Source: Crocodylus rhombifer
Lineage: Eukaryota; Chordata; Crocodylia; Crocodylidae
Length of the DNA: 64,000 bases
Assembly: GCA_038503035.1 (NCBI GenBank)
Contig: JAVSML010001000.1
Location: forward strand, 1,054,397-1,118,396
Direction: 5' to 3'
A model generated the notes under the pieces. The model did not search any database and was not told the DNA's origin. It saw only the letters and a program-made list of their open reading frames with translations. The position numbers were made by a program, and so were the translations under genes. This document shows, in pieces, positions 58,601 through 64,000 of the stretch. The first letter of the stretch is position 1; each line of letters starts with the position of its first letter.

Positions 58601-60530
58601 AAGGCCTACAGCGAGGCAGCAGCCCTAGATTTCAGGAGGGCAGACTTCAATGAGCTAAGGAGAATATTCGGGGAAGCACTGAGGTCCTGGAGGGGAAGGG
58701 AGCCAGGTGTCCAAGAAGAGTGGCCGCTCCTGAAGGAGACAATCCTCCAAGCCCAAAGGGGGTTAATGCCAACATAGATCAAAGGGAGCAGGAGGGCACA
58801 AAAGCCCCCATGGCTCACCAAAAGCATCCGGGAATGTCTCCTAACTAAAAGGGAGGTGTACACCCAATGGAAGGGAGAGGCCATCACCAGGGAGGACTAT
58901 ACTGCGGTTGCTCGGGGATGCAGGGGGGCAGTCAGAAAGGCCAAGGTGGAGATGGAACTGGGACTAGTTTCCCGGATTAAGGACAACAAGAAGTCCTTTT
59001 TTAAATACGTAGGAGGCAAAAAGAAGGTACCAGGTAATGTGGCGCCCCTGCAAGACACGTGAGGAAATTTGGTCATCACACCAGAGGACAAAGCTAACCT
59101 ATTTAATGACTTCTTTGCCTCCATTTTCCTGAGCAGGGACCGGATCAGCCCCTCCCCCACCCACTGGGCCCCCCTCAGGCCCCAGGGGAGGTGCACCTAG
59201 GCCAAGGTCAGTGAGGATCTAGTCAGGGAACTTCTGGAGGGACTGGATGTATTTAAATCAGCTGGTCCAGACAATCTTCACTCCAGCGTGTAGAGGGAAT
59301 TAGCTGAGGTCATTGCGGGACTCCTGGCACGGCTTTACAAGCACTCGTGGTGCTCTGGTGTGGTGCCAGAGGACTGGAAGAGGGCCAGTGTGGTTCCCAT
59401 CTTCAAAAAAGGGAGGAAGGAGGACCCGGGAAACTATAGGCTAGTTAGTCTTACTTTGATCCTGGGTAAGTATTTTGAGAGAATTAATCTGGCACATATC
59501 CATGAGGGGCCAGCAAGGGAGATTGTGCTTAGGGGAAACCAACATGGGTTCATTAGAGGCAGGTCCTGTTAGACCAACTGAGTGGCTTTCTATGACCAGG
59601 TCACCATAGATTCAGGGGCAGCAGTGGACATAGTCTTTCTGGACTTTTGGAAAGCCTTTGACAGTGTCTCTCACCCCATTCTCATTTTAAAAAAGCGAGG
59701 GACTGTGGTGTTGACACCTACACAGTCAAATGGGTCGCTAACTAGCTGGAGGGCCGCACCCAGAGAGTGGTGGTGGATGGATCATTTTCAACCTGGAGGG
59801 ATGTGGGCATTGGGGTTCTGCAGGGCTCGGTCCTCGGGCCCGCACTGTTCAACATCTTCATCAGCGACTTGGACAAGGGTGTAAAAAGAACCCTGTTCAA
59901 ATTTGCTGATGACACTGAGATGTGGGGGGATGTGGGCATGCTAGAAGGGAAGATTAAGCTACAATCAGACCTAGACAGGTTACAGGGGTGGGCAGATGAG
60001 AATAGGATGGGATTCAACACTGAGAAGTGCAATGTGCTGCACCTGGGGAAGAAGAACCAGCAACATACCTACAGGCTGGGGAACTCCCTTCTCATCTGTG
60101 CAGAGGCAGAAAAGGATCTTGGAGTCATCATTGATGCCAAGATGAACATGGGCCAGCAGTGTGGGGATGCAGTCAGGAAGACCAACCGCACCTTTTATGC
60201 ATCCACAGATGCATCTGAAGCAGGTCCAAGGGGGTGATACTCCTCCTTTATGCAACACAGGTCAGGCCACAGTTGGAGTACTGGGTCCAGTTCTGGGCAC
60301 TGCACTTCAAGTGAGATGTGGACAACATGGAGAGGGTCCAGAGGAGGGCCACTTGCATGATCAGGGGGCAGCAGGGCAGGCCCTATGAAGAGAGGCTATG
60401 TGACCTGAATCTATTCAGCCTCCACAAGAGAAGGCTGAGGAGGGATCTAGTGACCTGTTACAAACTAGTCATAAGGAACCAGCAGGGAGTCGCTGTTCCC
60501 CGCAGCACTACCAGGAGTGACTAGAAATAA
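58600..60530 (+). pseudogene. CR1 ORF2 linker and reverse transcriptase, copy H
   Basis: The linker (LDFRRADFNELRRIF at 58628, KSFFKYVGGKKKVPGN near 58990) leads to the RT: VPEDWKRASVVPIFKKGRK (59360), YRLVSLTLILGKYFERI, QHGFIRGRSC with a stop at 59570, IVFLDFWKAFDSV with the first catalytic Asp (about 59630), and an intact FADD box at 59902-59913. The thumb region (EKDLGVIIDAKMNMGQQ; RAT-MIRGQQGRPYEERL) is split by a frame change near 60195. YRP is altered to YRL. Further stops and a small deletion near 60490 disable it. Confidence 0.88.
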
Positions 60531-60778
60531 TGGTCACAAGCTGGATGAGGGTAAATTCAGATTAGACATCAGAAGGAGCTACTTCACTGTCAGGTTGGTT
60601 AGGATCTGGAACCAACTTCCAAGCAAAGTGGTGCTGGCTGCTATCCTGGGGGTCTTTAAGACAAGGCTAGACAATCACCTTGCTGGGGTCGTTTGATTCC
60701 AGTACTCTTTCCTGCCATGGCAGGGGGTTGGACTTCATTATCTGCTCAGGTCCCTTTTGACCCTATGAAACTATGAAA

Positions 60779-60998
60779 TTGAAGTCAGGTTGTGGGTCTC
60801 CTTCATTGATGATATGCTCCTCCCCCTTCCCTAGGGAACCTCATCTTGTATTTGAGTAAATATGGTAGTCACTAGGTAATAGTATTCATATATGGGGGGG
60901 GTTAGTTTAGCTTAGTCCAAAGAGAAAGTTTTAGTAAAGGATTTGCAGCAGAGTGCGGCATTCAAGCAATTAAGTTTAATTTATTTTCGTATATTATA
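60779..60998. other. Spacer between two tail-to-tail CR1 copies
   Basis: Unrecognised 220-bp sequence with a short G run near 60894. It separates the 3' ends of copies H and I. Confidence 0.5.
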
Positions 60999-63122
60999 TT
61001 CATAGTTTCATAGTAGCTAGGGTCAGGAGGGACCTGAACAGATCATCTAGCCTGACCCCCTGCCAGAGGCAGGAATGAATGCTGGGTTCACACAACCCCA
61101 GACAGGTGATCATCTAGCATCTTTTTTAATTTACCCAAGGTAGGAGTGAGGACCACTTCCCTGGGAAGTTGGTTCCAGATTCCGGCCACCCTAACTGTAA
61201 AATATTGCCTCCTTATCTCTAACCTAAACCTATTCTCCATCAGCTTATTACCATTGTTCCTCATCACCCCAGGTGGTGCTGGGGAGAATAGGGCTCTTCC
61301 TATTTGCTGATGATCTCCCCTAATCAGTTTTTGGTAGTCACCAGGTCCCCCCTCAGTCTCCTCTTACCAAGGTTGAACAGGTTCTGGTCCCTCAGTCTCT
61401 CCTCATAGGACCTGTCCTGCTGCCCTCTCAACAAATGGGTGGTCTTCCTTTGAACTCTCTCCAGGCTGGCCACATCTTTTTTAAAGTGAGGTGCCCAGTA
61501 CTGGACGCAGTACTCTAATTGTGGCCTGACCAATGTCGCATAGAGGGGGAGTATCACCGCTCTGTACCAGCTTGTGATGCATCTTTGGATGCATGACAAG
61601 GTATGGCTGGTGTTGCTGGCTGCGGTCTGGAATTGGTGGCTCATCTTCATCTTGGATTCAATAATGACTCCAAGGTCCTTTTCTGTGTCTGTGCTTTCAA
61701 GAGGGGAACTTCCCAGCCTGTATGTATGTTGTGGATTCCTTTTCCCAAGGTGCAGCATCCTGCATTTATCTATGTTGAACCCCATCCTATTCTCATCTGC
61801 CCACTTTTGTAGTCTGTCTAAATCTAGTTGCAGCCTCTCTCTCCCTTCAAGTGTGCCCACCTTGTTCCACATCTTAGTGTCATCAGCAAACTTGGACAAT
61901 GTGCTTTCAAACCCCTCATTTAAGTCGCTGATGAAGATGTTTAACAGTGCAGGCGAAAGCACTGAAGCCTGGGGGACCCCACTGCTCACATCTCCCCAGG
62001 TTGAATATGACCCTTCCACCACTACTCTCTGGGCATGCCCCATCAGCCAGTTTTTTACCAATACAACTGTGTAGGCATCAATGTCACAGTCACCTAATTT
62101 ACTGATAAGAATGGGGTGAGAGACAGTGTCAAAGACCTTCTTAAAGTCTAGAAAGACTATGTCCATGGCAACACCATCACCCAAGGATTTAGTTACCTGG
62201 TCATAAAAGGCAATCAGGTTGGTCAGGCAGGACCTGCCTCTGATGAACTCATGCTGTTTGCCCCTGAGCATGATCTCCTTGACGATTTTCTCCAAGATCT
62301 TCCAGAGCACCGAAGTGAGGCTTACAGGCCTATAGTTACTTGGGTCCTCCTTCCTCCCTTTCATAAAAATGGGGACCACATTAGCTAGTTTCCAATTCCC
62401 TGGCACCTGGCCAGATGACCACAAATGCTCATACAGCCAGTCCAAGGGCTCCACAATGGCCCCTTGGGTGGAGGGCATCTGGACCTGCAGATTTAAAAAT
62501 GTCCAGCCTTTCCAGAAGATCCCTAACTACCTCTGTGCTGACCCAAGGCCTGACAGAGCTATCTCTGAGATTGTCCCTACCTCTGGTAGGAGGGATGTCC
62601 CAGTCCCTGTTCAAGAAAACAGAAGCAAAGAAACTGTTAAAAATATTGGCTTTCTCATCTGGTGTAGCCACAAGGTTACCATTTGAGTCTTGCAGGGGCC
62701 CTACATTGCCTGGTGCCTCTTCTTGCTCCCAATGTACTTGAGAAAGGATTTTTTGTTGTCCTTAATCCTGGACACTATCCTTAGTTCCATCTCTGCCTTT
62801 GCCTTCCTAATAGCCCTCCTACACTCCCGGGCAGAGGAGGAGTACTCCTCCTTGGTGATAGCCCTTCCCTTGCACTAGTTATACACCACCCTTTTAGTCC
62901 TCAGGCATTCCTGACTGTCCTTGCTGAGCCAAGGGGGTTTCTGAGCACTCATACCCCACTTGCTTCTCTCAGGGACTGTTACCCTTTGGGCCTGGATGAT
63001 CGTCCCCTTAAGGTATGACCATCCCTCATGGACTTCCATCTTCTCTACCTTCTGGGCCCTCAGTGCCTCCCCCACTAATCTCTGAAGCTCACTGAAGTTG
63101 GCCCTTCTGAAGTCAAGAGCTT
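60999..63122 (-). mobile_element. CR1 copy I, 5'-truncated within the endonuclease end
   Basis: On the minus strand it starts at about 63122 with the LDFRRANFSEL-type end of the endonuclease region. It runs through the linker (62875-63075, EVHEGWSYLKGTIIQAQR) and RT, and ends with actatgaaactatgaat (complement of 60999-61015). The 3' UTR (complement of 61016-61320) contains the CR1 signature of a ctagatgatctgttcagg-type stretch. It is oriented opposite to copy H, 220 bases away, and its RT frame is the longest intact CR1 frame in the window. Confidence 0.92.
61324..62478 (-). pseudogene. CR1 reverse transcriptase, 384-residue open frame, copy I
   Basis: One uninterrupted frame covers most of the [77 protein letters not shown] (first catalytic Asp), SGVPQASVLSPALLNIFISD, intact FADDTKMW (FADD codons at 61879-61890), then the thumb to RRLRGDL. 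Between KIV and EIMLRGKQ about ten residues present in copies D and H are missing. Upstream, the linker lies in another frame (62429-62671, KANIFNSFFASVFL), so a frameshift precedes the RT. The shown start codon is only the first Met after that break. It is most likely not functional alone, but it is the best preserved RT here. Confidence 0.9.
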
Positions 63123-63689
63123 TAGATTTTTATTCCAGTAAAGTTATTTTCTGGTTTAATTGTTAGACCACTCTGTCATAATGTCCGTAAGTGATAATTT
63201 CTAATGTTACACTTAACCTGTTTTCTCAAAATAATACTCTTCTTGATGCTATACAAAATATTTTCCCTCACCTAAATAAATTGCTGAATGAATTTTTACA
63301 AAATAGAAATTTAAAACTTTTGTTTTCTTCTATAGAAACAGATCCATATCACTGGATCATCAAATGGTAGAATAAAATTCAGATACAGGGGAATCTCCAA
63401 GCTCCTTGATGTTCTTCAAGTTTCAGATAAGCTATAAGATGTGAATCTTCTGTGCACTGTAAATGTTTTTGTAGCATCCTTCCCACATAAACGCACTAGT
63501 ATTCATTTCTATCCATCTATATTTGCCCTATTCCTAAATCCCAAGAGTATGCTCCATCCAATATGTTATATTAGTCTCTCACACCTACTTGCATTTCTCA
63601 TGTCCCTTTAGATCAAATAGACCAACTTGTAAAATACAAAAAATCTCGTCCTGCTCTCATCCCTAATAGCCCTATACGATCATTTCTCT
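63123..63689. other. AT-rich DNA, nothing recognised
   Basis: No supported feature was found. Confidence 0.4.
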
Positions 63690-63813
63690 CTGAGGGTGAG
63701 AGTTCATGTCGGTATGGTGTTAATAACACTACGGTTGCAGATTCAATCTCCAGTTGGACTAAACGATATCTTGAGTTTCCTTCCAGCCTTAGTTCTCTAA
63801 GAATCTATGAATT
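63690..63813 (+). mobile_element. tRNA-derived SINE with CR1-like 3' tail
   Basis: AGTTCATGTCGGTATGGTG (63701-63719) resembles the D-arm/A-box of a tRNA-Lys-like sequence, and ggttgcagattcaatctcc (63733-63751) resembles the T-arm/B-box. The sequence then passes straight into ttggactaaacgatatcttg, tttccttccagcc and aatctatgaatt, a diverged CR1 3' end. A tRNA head joined to a CR1 tail is the known design of CR1-mobilised SINEs in reptiles. The body between is almost absent, and the copy is old. Confidence 0.65.
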
Positions 63814-64000
63814 ACACCATGTTACAAACACTTAACATGAGAATGATCACCTATATAAGATCATTAACAAGTGCTATGTGCTGTGTAGGTATAGTAAGGT
63901 TACACCACTTTGGGTGAGGATTATCTTTGAGCTGTGCTACCCAGCTTGAGTTAAATTAAATTCTGGCTGTTCAGCTGAGATAAAACTAGCAATTTATGGA
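63814..64000. other. AT-rich flank, nothing recognised
   Basis: No supported feature before the window ends. Confidence 0.4.

Larger units (their letters stand above)
55992..60778 (+). mobile_element. CR1 copy H, near full-length (about 4.8 kb)
   Basis: All CR1 parts are readable in order: a duplicated 5' UTR unit (55991-56760), ORF1 with coiled coil and esterase domain (56772-57775), ORF2 endonuclease (57936-58590), linker and RT (58600-60530), and a 3' UTR ending ctatgaaactatgaaat at 60763-60779. CR1 copies are usually severely 5'-truncated, so a copy keeping its 5' end is uncommon. Stops and frameshifts occur in both ORFs. It shares long near-identical stretches with copy D (for example 59120-59250 versus 32835-32970), so both come from the same relatively recent subfamily. 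It has no target duplication that I could define at the 3' end. Confidence 0.9.

Noticed and set aside
1..64000. CRISPR arrays, operons or bacterial regulatory elements
   Set aside because: The sequence is clearly vertebrate repeat-rich nuclear DNA; no regularly spaced direct repeats or prokaryotic gene organisation exist.

Overview
The window is non-coding vertebrate nuclear DNA, almost certainly from a sauropsid and most likely a crocodilian or turtle. The inference rests on the repeats: at least nine CR1 non-LTR retrotransposon copies of several ages, Penelope-like element remnants, old amniote MIR/CORE-SINEs, tRNA-headed SINEs with a CR1-like tail, hAT-type foldback elements, a mariner fossil and LTR-like insertions. 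The species call is inference. I found no host protein-coding gene. The only exon-like trace is a doubtful 42-nt segment at 14216-14257.

Layout. 1-540 is a rearranged Penelope-like element (PLE): an inverted C-terminal piece, a GIY-YIG endonuclease piece in sense, and a 3' tail carrying a hammerhead-ribozyme-like core. 541-1816 is a CR1 3' fragment. 2406-3136 is a hAT-like foldback element with an 8-bp target duplication. 4928-11690 alternates AT-rich DNA with three diverged copies of one TIR element, an LTR-like GC-rich insertion (5736-6631), a palindromic MITE, a SINE and a second PLE tail. 11691-20847 is AT-rich with nothing coding that I recognise. 20856-21183 is a second hAT-like element. 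23544-26738 is a CR1 split by a 1,690-bp CpG-rich LTR-like insertion with an exact 5-bp target duplication. It abuts an opposite-strand CR1 that carries endonuclease and esterase pieces (26800-28150). 29860-31130 is a 1.27-kb foldback element with arms of about 500 bp. 32825-37660 is a CR1/LTR/MITE/CR1 pile-up. 38173-42860 is AT-rich. 44285-46456 is a MITE split by a CR1. 48240-48615 is a third GC-rich foldback. 50731-52408 is a TIR element containing a mariner with a decayed DD34D transposase. 55992-60778 is a near full-length CR1 (duplicated 5' UTR unit, esterase ORF1, endonuclease, reverse transcriptase). It faces another CR1 tail-to-tail (60999-63122, minus). A tRNA-derived SINE lies at 63690-63813.

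How it works together. Nothing here forms a host pathway. The CR1 copies show the parts of one retrotransposition machine (coiled coil and SGNH esterase in ORF1; APE-type endonuclease and RT in ORF2), each copy carrying stops, frameshifts or 5' truncation. The SINE appears to borrow the CR1 3' end, and the MITEs and foldbacks would depend on transposases encoded elsewhere. Nested insertions give a partial relative chronology. Boundaries come from reading the sequence by eye and are approximate unless a target duplication is quoted.
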